From assembly GCA_964346725.1 (NCBI GenBank), contig CAYFVM010000010.1, positions 4,013-68,012 of the forward strand: a stretch of 64,000 nt of DNA, read 5' to 3'. This document shows positions 43,590 through 51,925 of this stretch, one piece after another (position 1 is the first letter of the stretch; each line of letters begins with the position of its first letter). This DNA is from UBA1715 sp964346725. Its GTDB lineage: Bacteria > Bacteroidota > Bacteroidia > Bacteroidales > UBA1715. The notes beneath the pieces are model-generated. The model worked only from the letters and a program-made list of their open reading frames with translations, did not search any database and was not told the DNA's origin. The position numbers and the translations under genes are program-made.

Positions 43590-44182
43590 TGGATTTGAAT
43601 TTCTCAAAATATACCGACGGCTTGATTCCAGCTATAATTCAAGATGCAGACACACGGGTTGTGCTAATGCTTGGATTTATGAATCAAGAAGCCTTAGATA
43701 AAACAATAGAAACAGGTAAGGTTACGTTTTATAGTCGTACACGTAAAACTCTTTGGACTAAAGGCGAAATTTCCGGTAACTTTTTGAATTATGTGAGTGC
43801 AAGTGTCGATTGTGATAACGACACACTTCTCGTTAAAGTACATCCCATAGGACCAACCTGCCACAAAGGTACTGACACTTGTTGGGCTGAGGAAAATACC
43901 AGCGAGGTTCAGATTTTATCAGCATTGCAAGAAAAAATAGGTCTCGAAATAAAAAATATGTCGAGTGATTCATATATAGCAAGTTTAATAAGAAAAGGAG
44001 GTGTAAACAAATTAGCGCAAGAAGTAGGAGAAAAAGCAATTGAAACAGTAATTCAGTCTACCAATGGTAGTAATGAGGTCTTAGTAGAAAAAGGGTCAGA
44101 ATTACTATACCATCTAGTCGCTCTTCTCTCGGCAAATAATATAGGAGTGCAAGAGGTAATAGATGTTTTAAAGAAAAAATAA
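43589..44182 (+). CDS. hisIE: HisIE: phosphoribosyl-AMP cyclohydrolase / phosphoribosyl-ATP diphosphatase
   Basis: A 197-residue fusion for steps two and three of histidine synthesis. The HisI part (residues 1-105) has VLMLGFMNQEAL, FYSRTRKTLWTKGE, the metal site VDCDNDTLL and GPTCHKGTDTCW. The HisE part (about 108-197) has SYIASLIRKGGVNKLAQEVGEKAIETVI with the MazG-like Glu residues. The start overlaps the hisF stop. It ends 31 bases before a Crp-family gene. Confidence 0.95.
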   Translation: MDLNFSKYTDGLIPAIIQDADTRVVLMLGFMNQEALDKTIETGKVTFYSRTRKTLWTKGEISGNFLNYVSASVDCDNDTLLVKVHPIGPTCHKGTDTCWAEENTSEVQILSALQEKIGLEIKNMSSDSYIASLIRKGGVNKLAQEVGEKAIETVIQSTNGSNEVLVEKGSELLYHLVALLSANNIGVQEVIDVLKKK

Positions 44183-44213
44183 AAAGGTAAAAAAACAGAA
44201 AAGAAAACGTATT

Positions 44214-44906
44214 ATGAAAATACCATCACATTCAGAATTATTTAAGACATTAAAAACTAATGATCTTTTGAAATTTCTTACAGAAAAAGAACTCAAACTT
44301 GTTGAGGAAAATATTAAGTTTATTACCTATAAAAAAGGTGAAACTATATACAAACAAGGCAATCGTATTGCTGATGTAACAGTCAATATGTATGGTCTTA
44401 TAAAAACTTTTATTGAAAATAAATCACACGATAGAAACACTATCGTTGCGTTGCAATTACCTGTATCGATGGTTGGACCTACAACTCTTTATGACGATGT
44501 ATATAGAGCAACAGCCGAAGCAATGAGTGATTGTGTTGTCGCATTTGTTGAGGTAAAACTTGTACAAGATATTGCAAGAGGAAACTCAAAATTCATGGAA
44601 GGATTGTATAAAGTTACTTGTTCAAGAATGAATATATTTATGAAGCAAATTGCTGACCTCGGACAAAAGCAAATCCGCGCACGTATGGCAACAGTGCTTC
44701 TTATTATAGCTGATCTTATCGGTAAAAACTATATTGACATTCGCATTTCAAGAAACGAACTTTCTGAATACGCAGGTATTTCAACTGGAAGTGCAATCCG
44801 TTTGTTAAGCGATCTTGAAAAAGAAGGTATAATTAAATTGGACAAAAAGAATATTGATATCGTAAACAGAAGGGAACTAGTGGAAATTAGTCAAATTGAA
44901 GGTTAA
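44214..44906 (+). CDS. Crp/Fnr-family transcription regulator
   Basis: A 230-residue protein with a cyclic-nucleotide-binding-like barrel (about 25-140), a long dimer helix and a Crp-type winged helix (about 150-215: ARMATVLLIIADLIG, ISRNELSEYAGISTGSAIRLLSDLEKEGII). There is no cluster of N-terminal Cys, so it is not an Fe-S FNR, and the cAMP-binding Arg-Ser signature is not evident. The effector is unknown. It lies between hisIE and pepD on the same strand. It is the only Crp-type gene in the window and could be a candidate reader of the palindromes at 17131-17183. Confidence 0.85.
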   Translation: MKIPSHSELFKTLKTNDLLKFLTEKELKLVEENIKFITYKKGETIYKQGNRIADVTVNMYGLIKTFIENKSHDRNTIVALQLPVSMVGPTTLYDDVYRATAEAMSDCVVAFVEVKLVQDIARGNSKFMEGLYKVTCSRMNIFMKQIADLGQKQIRARMATVLLIIADLIGKNYIDIRISRNELSEYAGISTGSAIRLLSDLEKEGIIKLDKKNIDIVNRRELVEISQIEG

Positions 44907-44914
44907 TAAATGAT

Positions 44915-46375
44915 ATGTCAGAAATAGCAAGTCTTCGACCAACCATAGTTTGGCGAAATTTTGATGAAATTTGCAATATTCCTCGTCCGTCAAAACACGA
45001 GGAAAAAATAACAAAATATATTCTTGATTTCGCTAAGCAACGGAATTTGTCGTGCCGACAAGATTCTGTGGGGAATGTGTTCGTTGAAAAACCAGCAACA
45101 TCCGGCTGTGAAACCAAGGAGTCAGTTGTATTGCAAGCTCATGTTGACATGGTTCCTCAAAAAAAGAATGAAAGTAATCATAACTTTCTAACTGATCCAA
45201 TAGAGGCGTATGTTGATGGAAATTTTGTGCGTGCCAAAGGTACTACTCTAGGCGCCGATAATGGCATAGGTGTGGCAATGATTCTTGCTATTCTTGATGC
45301 GCACGATTTGGAACACGGTCCAATTCAGGCCGTGTTTACAGTCGACGAAGAAACAGGAATGAGCGGTGCTTTTGCACTCAAACCAACCGACATTCTGGCA
45401 AAATATCTTATTAATCTTGATACCGAAAACGAAAATGTGGTAACCATTGGCGGTGCTGGTGGTTTAGATGCTAACTTCACGTTCGATTTAAGTTATTCGG
45501 GTGTGAGTGAATTTGAAAAAGTATACACTATTTCTCTTTCGGGGCTAACAGGTGGACATTCCGGGTTCGAAATAATTTTGAACCGCGCCAATGCCAACAA
45601 GGTGTTGTGTGAATTTCTCTATGCCATTATGGAAAAAACCGATATGAGACTCGTATCGTTTAATGGCGGAAATATGCGAAATGCAATACCACGTGAGGCA
45701 ACAGCTGTAGTTGCTTTTAACCGTTCGTTCGAAAATATTTTTCACAAAATGTTTGAACGTTTTGTGGATGAAAAGCAATCACAGTTTTATCAAACTGATC
45801 CATTGTTTTCGTGCATTGTAGCCGAAACAATAGATGCTTCGTTGGCTATTTCACAAGAACAAACAGCCGGAATTACCCGTGCTATAGTGAATTGCCCTAA
45901 TGGTCCCGTGAAATATGAAAATCACAACTGTAAAATATTGAACACATCAACGAATTTGTCGTTTGTCACTACCGAAGGCAACAAACTCACCGTAGGTTGT
46001 TTGCTTCGCAGTATTGACGACAAGAATAAACAGCAGTTGGCACAAGCGCAAAAAGCGATTTTTGAATTATATGGTGGCAAGGCTGAATTTTCCGGAGACT
46101 ATCCCGGTTGGCAACCTAAGTGGAGTTCAAAGCTATTGACCATAATGAAAGAATCGTGTGAAAGTGTTTTTGGGGTACCTGCCAAAATTGATGTGGTACA
46201 TGCAGGATTGGAATGTGGCATTTTTGCAAACACCTTCCCCAGCATGGAAACCGTTTCGTTTGGTCCAAACATCAAAGGTCCTCATTCCCCCAATGAAGTT
46301 GTGGAAGTTACTTCGGTAGAAAAAACATGGCAAGCGCTGATATTAGCACTCAAGAATATTCCTGAGAAATGTTAA
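44915..46375 (+). CDS. pepD: Aminoacyl-histidine dipeptidase PepD
   Basis: A 486-residue M20-family metallopeptidase that cleaves Xaa-His dipeptides such as carnosine in the cytoplasm. Metal and catalytic motifs: VLQAHVDMVPQK, LGADNGIGVAM, TVDEETGMSGA, LTGGHSGFEI and the C-terminal FGPNIKGPHSPNE. The length is typical. Being flanked by histidine biosynthesis genes on both sides, it suggests that this organism recovers histidine from peptides as well as making it. It begins eight bases after the crp-like gene. Confidence 0.93.
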   Translation: MSEIASLRPTIVWRNFDEICNIPRPSKHEEKITKYILDFAKQRNLSCRQDSVGNVFVEKPATSGCETKESVVLQAHVDMVPQKKNESNHNFLTDPIEAYVDGNFVRAKGTTLGADNGIGVAMILAILDAHDLEHGPIQAVFTVDEETGMSGAFALKPTDILAKYLINLDTENENVVTIGGAGGLDANFTFDLSYSGVSEFEKVYTISLSGLTGGHSGFEIILNRANANKVLCEFLYAIMEKTDMRLVSFNGGNMRNAIPREATAVVAFNRSFENIFHKMFERFVDEKQSQFYQTDPLFSCIVAETIDASLAISQEQTAGITRAIVNCPNGPVKYENHNCKILNTSTNLSFVTTEGNKLTVGCLLRSIDDKNKQQLAQAQKAIFELYGGKAEFSGDYPGWQPKWSSKLLTIMKESCESVFGVPAKIDVVHAGLECGIFANTFPSMETVSFGPNIKGPHSPNEVVEVTSVEKTWQALILALKNIPEKC

Positions 46376-46436
46376 ATCGTAAAGAACTGTTTCCGTAATT
46401 TTTTTATGAAGACAATAACTTTCAAATATTTTTTTG

Positions 46437-46444
46437 TATTATTG
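46437..46444 (+). promoter_or_regulatory. Candidate -7 element before hisG leader
   Basis: TATTATTG differs by one base from TAnnTTTG and lies 20 bases before the leader ATG at 46465. The same variant precedes coaD. Confidence 0.35.
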
Positions 46445-46464
46445 CAAAGCAAAATAAAACGATT

Positions 46465-46488
46465 ATGATTCTTCATCATTCTATGTAA
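46465..46488 (+). CDS. Putative histidine leader peptide (MILHHSM)
   Basis: A seven-codon ORF with two adjacent His codons (CAT CAT at 46474-46479) and a TAA stop lies 29 bases upstream of a terminator hairpin, which in turn lies just before hisG. This is the layout of a ribosome-mediated histidine attenuator: lack of charged His-tRNA would stall translation here and prevent the hairpin. Two His codons is a short run compared with seven in the enteric his leader, so the call is tentative. Confidence 0.5.
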   Translation: MILHHSM

Positions 46489-46517
46489 TTTCTCTGAGAT
46501 TATACTGAATACAAATT

Positions 46518-46548
46518 AAAAAGGTTTGCTTCAGGCAAGCCTTTTTTT
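46518..46548 (+). terminator. Terminator/attenuator hairpin before hisG
   Basis: A 12-bp stem AAAAAGGTTTGC / GCAAGCCTTTTT with one G-T pair and a five-base loop, followed by T's, ends 34 bases before the hisG ATG. No exact promoter element lies between it and hisG, so hisG transcription must pass through it. Its left arm can alternatively pair with AAGCAAA at 46447-46453. Confidence 0.75.
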
Positions 46549-46581
46549 ATACTATAAAGAACAATAGATACAACAAACAAA

Positions 46582-47448
46582 ATGGAAGAGCAAGCAGTAA
46601 TTAAGTTGGCAATTCAAAAAAGTGGTCGTTTAAGCGAAAAAACCATTGAATTATTAAAAAATTGTGGCATCAAGTTTATTTCAAACTCAAGTCGTTTGAA
46701 AACGCAGGCATTCAATTTCCCTATGGAAATTCTTTTCCTTCGCGACGATGATATTCCCGGTTATGTAGCCGACGGAGTTACCGATTTCGGTATTTTGGGA
46801 ATGAACGAAATTGATGAACAACAAAAAGACGTAGACATCATTAAAAAACTTGGTTTTTCAGGTTGCCGCCTTTCTATTGCGGTTCCAAATTCGTTTGATT
46901 ATAAAGACATTCACAGTTTGGAAGAAAAGCGTATTGCAACGTCGTATCCTTCAATTTTGCGTAACTTTTTGAAGAAAAATAACGTAAATGCTGAAATCCA
47001 CGAAATTAGCGGTTCGGTAGAAATAGCTCCTACAATTGGCTTAACTGACGCAATTTGCGACATAGTAAGCACCGGAGGAACTCTTTTGAGCAACGGTTTG
47101 AGAGAAGTGGAAACTATCTACAAATCTGAAGCTGCACTTATTGGAAACAAAAACCTTTCGGCTGCAAAACAAGCTATTCTTGAAAAATGGATGTTGCGCA
47201 TAGAAGCAGTTAATAAGGCATCAAATAATAAATATATTCTTATGAATGTGCCTAATGAAGCTATAGAAGAAGTTGCTCGTTTGTTGCCGGGAATGAAAAG
47301 TCCTACCGTGATTCCTTTGAAAGAAAAAGGCTGGAGCTCACTTCATTCTGTAATTAACGAAGATGATTTTTGGGAAGTAATAGAAAAAGCGAGAAACGCC
47401 GGAGCACAAGGCATTTTGGTTTGTCCAATTGAACAAATGATATTGTAA
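46582..47448 (+). CDS. hisG: ATP phosphoribosyltransferase HisG (long form)
   Basis: A 288-residue first enzyme of histidine synthesis, joining ATP and PRPP. Length and the C-terminal domain (about 215-288, SPTVIPLKEKGWSSLHSVI and GAQGILVCPIEQMIL) mark the long, histidine-feedback-inhibited form that needs no HisZ. PRPP-binding DAICDIVSTGGTLLSNGL lies near residues 155-172. A probable attenuator precedes it. nfeD follows 11 bases after the stop. Confidence 0.95.
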   Translation: MEEQAVIKLAIQKSGRLSEKTIELLKNCGIKFISNSSRLKTQAFNFPMEILFLRDDDIPGYVADGVTDFGILGMNEIDEQQKDVDIIKKLGFSGCRLSIAVPNSFDYKDIHSLEEKRIATSYPSILRNFLKKNNVNAEIHEISGSVEIAPTIGLTDAICDIVSTGGTLLSNGLREVETIYKSEAALIGNKNLSAAKQAILEKWMLRIEAVNKASNNKYILMNVPNEAIEEVARLLPGMKSPTVIPLKEKGWSSLHSVINEDDFWEVIEKARNAGAQGILVCPIEQMIL

Positions 47449-47459
47449 AAACAAAACAT

Positions 47460-47897
47460 ATGAGTGTAGTAACTATTTGGCTATTGAGTGGGGTAATTGG
47501 CATTTTGCTTGAATTGCTTTTGCCCGGATTAATCGTCCTCTTCTTTGGATGTGGCGCTGTACTTACGGGTTTAGCTGCATGGACTTTTCCATCACTTTCG
47601 CTGAATGGTCAACTTATAGTTTTTACGGTCAGTTCGGTATTGTTGCTACTCATTTTCCGCAAGATGCTTAAGAATAAATTTTTCCACAAAAACAATGCTC
47701 CCGAACCAATTGAGGAAATTGATACGGAATTCATAGGAAAAACGGCTAAAGCGCTCTCTACTTTTGAGCAAGGTCGTGGTAAAGTTGAATTCAAAGGAAC
47801 TTCATGGGAAGCTATTTCGCAAGATTCAATTCAAGAAGGCGATTTAGTCATCATCAATGCACGAGAAAGTATAACATTAACAGTGTCTAAACTATAA
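47460..47897 (+). CDS. NfeD-family membrane protein
   Basis: A 145-residue protein with two or three N-terminal helices (about 5-70; LLLPGLIVLFFGCGAVLTGL is typical) and a C-terminal OB-fold domain (about 80-145, EFIGKTAKALSTFEQGRGKVEFKGTSWEA seen in parts, GDLVIINARESITLTV). NfeD proteins pair with SPFH proteins, as here, where the stomatin-like gene follows after 16 bases. The pair shapes membrane domains; exact role unknown. It splits the his genes. Confidence 0.88.
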   Translation: MSVVTIWLLSGVIGILLELLLPGLIVLFFGCGAVLTGLAAWTFPSLSLNGQLIVFTVSSVLLLLIFRKMLKNKFFHKNNAPEPIEEIDTEFIGKTAKALSTFEQGRGKVEFKGTSWEAISQDSIQEGDLVIINARESITLTVSKL

Positions 47898-47913
47898 AAA
47901 AACAGGTGTCAAT

Positions 47914-48894
47914 ATGAGTACAGTATTAATAGCAGTTTGCGTCTTAGCGTTTTTCATCTTTACAGGAAGTATAAAAATTATTCCACAACGTGAAGCCTAT
48001 ATTATTGAACGTTTGGGAAAATATAAGGGAACGCTTACAGCAGGTTTCAAGGTAATTATTCCTTTTGTTGATAGAGTGTCGTACAAACATTCTTTGAAAG
48101 AACAAGCAATTGATGTGGCATCGCAAACGTGTATCACCAAAGATAACATCTCGGTTGAGGTTGATGGTATTATGTATTTGCAAGTGGTTGATCCTCAAAA
48201 GGCTTCGTATGGTATTGATAATTATATTTTTGCGTCAATTCAGTTGGCACAAACTACTATGCGTAGTGTGATTGGTAAGTTGGAACTTGACAAAACGTTC
48301 GAAGAACGCGATTCCATCAATTCAGTGATAGTTGCAGCGGTTGATAAAGCAAGCGATGCGTGGGGAATAAAAATTACCCGTTATGAGGTGAAAAACATTA
48401 CCCCTCCGCAGAGTATTAAAGATGCCATGGAAAAGCAAATGCGTGCTGAGCGTGAAAAACGTGCCGTTATTGCTGAATCAGAAGGTCAGAAGCAAGCGAA
48501 AATCAATGTGGCAGAGGCGTCACGCCAAGAGTTGATTGCAAAATCGGAAGGTGAGATGCAAGCAAAAATTAACGTGGCAAATGCCGACAAGCAAGAGTTG
48601 ATAGCTCGTTCTGAAGGCGAAATGCAACGTCGCATTAATGAGGCTTCCGGTAAAGCAAGTGAAATTGAACAAGTTGCTATAGCTACCGCAAAAGGTCTTC
48701 GTGAAATAGCCAGTGCAATTGGCTCGGAAAACGGAGTTGAAGCGGTGAATCTTCGTGTTGCCGAACAATATTTGAACGAATTCGGCAAGTTAGCAAAGGA
48801 AAACAACACAATGATAATTCCTCAAAATATGACAGATGTAGGCAGCGTGCTTGCTACTGCAATGTCGGTTATTGAAAATACCAAGAAAAAATAA
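47914..48894 (+). CDS. SPFH/stomatin-like protein (QmcA/slipin type)
   Basis: A 326-residue SPFH-domain protein with an N-terminal anchor helix. KIIPQREAYIIERLGKYKGTL opens the SPFH domain, and the QAIDVASQTCITKDNI and ITRYEVKNITPP stretches identify the slipin/QmcA group. The helical tail contains an AxSEG...QELI unit of 22 residues repeated three times (encoded at 48472-48669), which should lengthen the coiled coil. Such proteins form large membrane cages and work with NfeD, encoded just upstream. hisD starts one base after the stop. Confidence 0.92.
   Translation: MSTVLIAVCVLAFFIFTGSIKIIPQREAYIIERLGKYKGTLTAGFKVIIPFVDRVSYKHSLKEQAIDVASQTCITKDNISVEVDGIMYLQVVDPQKASYGIDNYIFASIQLAQTTMRSVIGKLELDKTFEERDSINSVIVAAVDKASDAWGIKITRYEVKNITPPQSIKDAMEKQMRAEREKRAVIAESEGQKQAKINVAEASRQELIAKSEGEMQAKINVANADKQELIARSEGEMQRRINEASGKASEIEQVAIATAKGLREIASAIGSENGVEAVNLRVAEQYLNEFGKLAKENNTMIIPQNMTDVGSVLATAMSVIENTKKK
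48472..48669 (+). repeat. Three tandem 66-bp units inside the SPFH gene
   Basis: Units at 48472-48537, 48538-48603 and 48604-48669 each encode 22 residues beginning A-x-SEG and containing Q-x-K/R-IN. The first two share most residues (QAKINVA, QELI); the third is more diverged. Confidence 0.75.
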
Positions 48895-48895
48895 A

Positions 48896-50185
48896 ATGGA
48901 ATTGTTTATTAATCCCGATAGAAGAGAGTGGTCGTCTATTTTAAAACGACCATTGTTGAATAATTCAGAATTGGAACCAATTGTTGCTGGTATTTTAGAA
49001 AATGTAAAAAATAAGGGCGATAAGGCGGTTTTAGAATATTGTAGAAAATTTGACAATCCAAACATTCAAGATTTGGCTGTAACGTCCGAAGAAATCAATA
49101 AGGCAGAATCATTGGTTCCCGACGAATTGAAGTCGGCTATCAAGCTTGCTATTTCTAATATTACTAAGTTTCACGAGCGTCAAGTTGATATTCCGTCCGT
49201 TACTGAAGTGCTTTTCGGGGTTAAATGTTGGCGCAAAAGTGTTGGAATAGAAAAAGTTGGACTCTACATTCCGGGAGGCTCAGCGCCACTATTTTCAACT
49301 ATTTTGATGCTTGCAATTCCTGCAAAAATAGCCGGATGCAACGAAATTATTCTTTGCACACCCGAAGGGAAAAACGGTGCGATTCATCCTGCAATATTGT
49401 ATGCAGCAAAACAAGCCGGAGTTACAAAAATCTTCAAGGTTGGCGGCGCTCAGGCAATTGCCGCTATGGCATACGGAACGGAAACAATCCCACGTGTTTA
49501 CAAAATTTTTGGTCCGGGCAATCAGTTTGTGATGAAAGCAAAATTGATGGTGAGCACGCAAGGTGTTGCTATTGATATGCCTGCCGGTCCGTCTGAAGTA
49601 ATGATTGTGGCTGACGAAACGGCAAATCCTGAATTTATTGCTGCCGATTTCTTGTCGCAATGCGAACACGGAAAAGATAGCCAGGCAATGTTGCTCACAA
49701 CATCAAAACGAATAGCAGAAGAAACGCAAAAAGCCATAGAACAACAACTTAAAGAGTTGAAACGTAACGAGATTGCGCAAGTTTCGGTGCAGAACAGCAA
49801 GATTGTTGTGTTTGAGTCTGCCGATGATATGGTTGCTATGATGAACGAATATGCACCTGAACATTTGATTCTTTCTGTTGACAATGCATTTGGATTCAGC
49901 AAAAAAGTAGTGAATGCCGGCTCGGTTTTCCTTGGAAATTATTCTCCTGAAAGTGCCGGAGATTATGCATCGGGAACAAACCACACGCTTCCTACAAATG
50001 GCTATGCAAAAGCATACAGTGGCGTTTCGCTTGATAGTTTTGTGCGAAAAATTACGTTCCAAGAAATTATTCCTGAAGGGCTTCAAACACTTGGCCCGAC
50101 AATAGAAGTAATGGCAGAAGCCGAAATGCTTGATGCGCACAAAAATGCGGTAAGCGTTCGTTTGGCTGAAATAAACAAGAAATAA
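48896..50185 (+). CDS. hisD: Histidinol dehydrogenase
   Basis: A 429-residue zinc enzyme carrying out the last two oxidations to histidine with NAD+. Motifs: GLYIPGGSAPLFSTILMLAIPA, GGAQAIAAMAYGT, FGPGNQFVMKAK, MPAGPSEVMIVADE, and the catalytic Glu-His in NEYAPEHLIL, followed by SAGDYASGTNHTLPTNG. ATG 48896 gives the normal length; the longer in-frame start overlaps the SPFH gene. hisC follows one base after the stop. Confidence 0.96.
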   Translation: MELFINPDRREWSSILKRPLLNNSELEPIVAGILENVKNKGDKAVLEYCRKFDNPNIQDLAVTSEEINKAESLVPDELKSAIKLAISNITKFHERQVDIPSVTEVLFGVKCWRKSVGIEKVGLYIPGGSAPLFSTILMLAIPAKIAGCNEIILCTPEGKNGAIHPAILYAAKQAGVTKIFKVGGAQAIAAMAYGTETIPRVYKIFGPGNQFVMKAKLMVSTQGVAIDMPAGPSEVMIVADETANPEFIAADFLSQCEHGKDSQAMLLTTSKRIAEETQKAIEQQLKELKRNEIAQVSVQNSKIVVFESADDMVAMMNEYAPEHLILSVDNAFGFSKKVVNAGSVFLGNYSPESAGDYASGTNHTLPTNGYAKAYSGVSLDSFVRKITFQEIIPEGLQTLGPTIEVMAEAEMLDAHKNAVSVRLAEINKK

Positions 50186-50186
50186 T

Positions 50187-51248
50187 ATGGCTGATTCAAA
50201 TTTTTCTCTCGTTGATATATTGCGTTCGAATATCCGTAACATTACGCCGTATTCTACTGCGCGTGATGAGTACCAAGGTGTTGCGTTGGTAAATCTTGAT
50301 GCAAACGAGAACTCATTCGGTTCGGTTGGAAACGGTCCTAACAATCGTTATCCCGACCCATATCAGATTGAGTTGAAAAAGGTTGTTTCTAAGATAAAAG
50401 GAATGCCGATTGACCAAATGTTTTTGGGCGGAAGTGGCAGCGACGAAGGAATTGGTTTGTTGTACACCGCTTTTTGTGAGCCGGGAAAAGACAACGCAAT
50501 CGTTTGCCCGCCAACCTACGGTATGTATGGCGTTTCTGCCGAAATCAACGATATTCCATGCAAGGAAGTTCCGTTGACTGACGATTTCCAATTGCAGGCA
50601 GACAAAGTGATTGCTGCCATTGACGAGCACACAAAACTCATATGGATATGCTCGCCAAACAACCCTTCGGGAAATGCATACAATCGCGAAGCTGTGCGAA
50701 AAGTGGTTGAGGCATCGCCATCGATTGTGGTGATAGACGAAGCATATATTGACTTCTGCAACGAACCTTCATGGACAACTGAGTTGAAGAATTACCCAAA
50801 TTTGGTTGTATTGCAAACATTCTCAAAAGCCTGGGGACTTGCCAATATGCGTCTGGGAATGATGTTCGCTTCGAAAGAAATTATAGCAGTCATCAATAAA
50901 ATTAAGTTGCCATACAACATCAACGGTATGGTGCAAAAATACGCTATCGATATTCTTTCGAACTATGCGTCGCAAAAAGACGCTTATGTAGCCGAAATAC
51001 TTGTAGGACGTAAGTTTCTCGAACAAGAACTTGCCAAACTTCCAACGGTGGAAAAGATTTTTCCGAGCGATACCAATTTCTTGTTGGTGAAAATTGCCAA
51101 CGCACATCAAGTGTATCTTGATTTGGTGAAAGCCGGCATTATTGTGCGCGATCGTTCTAAGGTGAAACTTTGCAATGATTGTCTTCGAATTACGGTGGGA
51201 ACGCCTGAGGAAAATGAGTCGTTGCTCAAAGAGTTGAGAAAACTATAG
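50187..51248 (+). CDS. hisC: Histidinol-phosphate aminotransferase
   Basis: A 353-residue class I/II PLP aminotransferase. It moves the amino group from glutamate to imidazole acetol phosphate. Seen: NLDANENSFG near the N terminus, GGSGSDEGI, CSPNNPSGNAY, VIDEAYIDFC, and the PLP Lys in TFSKAWGLANMRLG near residue 214, with an Arg in LRITVGTPEEN for the carboxylate or phosphate. It is the last rightward his gene and overlaps the convergent luxR-like gene by six bases. Confidence 0.95.
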   Translation: MADSNFSLVDILRSNIRNITPYSTARDEYQGVALVNLDANENSFGSVGNGPNNRYPDPYQIELKKVVSKIKGMPIDQMFLGGSGSDEGIGLLYTAFCEPGKDNAIVCPPTYGMYGVSAEINDIPCKEVPLTDDFQLQADKVIAAIDEHTKLIWICSPNNPSGNAYNREAVRKVVEASPSIVVIDEAYIDFCNEPSWTTELKNYPNLVVLQTFSKAWGLANMRLGMMFASKEIIAVINKIKLPYNINGMVQKYAIDILSNYASQKDAYVAEILVGRKFLEQELAKLPTVEKIFPSDTNFLLVKIANAHQVYLDLVKAGIIVRDRSKVKLCNDCLRITVGTPEENESLLKELRKL

Positions 51249-51842
51249 CTCTTCGAGTTTTATGATGCCGTGAAGTACGGCGCAAATAGTGAGATGTCCG
51301 ATAGAGCGAGATCCCAATTTGCTCGATACATTATTTCGGTGAAACGCAACGGTGGCGGGCGTAATGTTTAGCTTTTCGCCAATTTCTTTGTTGTAATATC
51401 CCAACACTACCAATTTAAGAACCTCACGTTCGCGAGGCGAAAGAACGGGCGTTTGTGCGTTCCCTGTTTCTACCGTTTCCTCTAATCGTTGGTGCCCATG
51501 CGGGTGACCAAATTGGTGCAAGCAAAGGAGAGTTTTGAGTAACGTTTTTTCAGGTTGTGAAATGTCAATGGTTCGAAAACCATAATTTTTCATAATAGCA
51601 GAATCACCTTCGCACAGAACTACGGTTTTCGCTTGTATCGGTGTGAAAAAATCCAATGCACTGAATATGATGTTTACTCCCACAAAATAATGGACAACAG
51701 GAGTCTTTGCCACAAATTCTTTGATTTCTTTCGCCGAATTGAATATCTGTATGTCTACATTGGGAATCACATCTGCCAAAATTGACTGTAAGGCAATTCC
51801 ACTCAAGGTATTCGTAGTAACTATGGCAATTGTAAAATTCAT
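51243..51842 (-). CDS. LuxR/NarL-type regulator with degenerate receiver and His-rich linker
   Basis: A 199-residue paralogue of the regulator at 12188-12781. The C-terminal LuxR helix-turn-helix (about 134-192: LSPREREVLKLVVLGYYNKEIG, then ATVAFHRNNVSSKLG) is intact. The receiver-like domain has no acidic pair at its start and no Asp where phosphorylation should occur (HYFVGVN, residues 51-57). The linker carries Cys107, His109, His113, His115 and His117, a possible metal or haem site. The promoter is at 51860-51867, divergent from the TonB-dependent receptor, which is therefore a likely target. Confidence 0.8.
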   Translation of the reverse strand: MNFTIAIVTTNTLSGIALQSILADVIPNVDIQIFNSAKEIKEFVAKTPVVHYFVGVNIIFSALDFFTPIQAKTVVLCEGDSAIMKNYGFRTIDISQPEKTLLKTLLCLHQFGHPHGHQRLEETVETGNAQTPVLSPREREVLKLVVLGYYNKEIGEKLNITPATVAFHRNNVSSKLGSRSIGHLTICAVLHGIIKLEEL

Positions 51843-51859
51843 ATCCGTTGTTGAGTGAG

Positions 51860-51867
51860 CAAAGATA
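51860..51867 (-). promoter_or_regulatory. -7 element for second luxR-like gene
   Basis: Reverse strand reads TATCTTTG, an exact TAnnTTTG match, 17 bases before the ATG at 51842. Confidence 0.6.
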
Positions 51868-51913
51868 TAAAAAACTATTATTTATGAGAGTTGATTGATT
51901 TTGATTGAAAGAA

Positions 51914-51921
51914 TAGTTTTG
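51914..51921 (+). promoter_or_regulatory. -7 element for TonB-dependent receptor gene
   Basis: TAGTTTTG matches TAnnTTTG and ends four bases before the ATG at 51926, implying a leaderless transcript. It lies 46 bases from the divergent promoter. Confidence 0.6.
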
Positions 51922-51925
51922 CGGC

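Noticed and set aside
46376..46464. T-box or amino-acid riboswitch before hisG
   Set aside because: No T-box sequence or extended conserved fold is visible; the short His-codon ORF plus hairpin explains the leader better.
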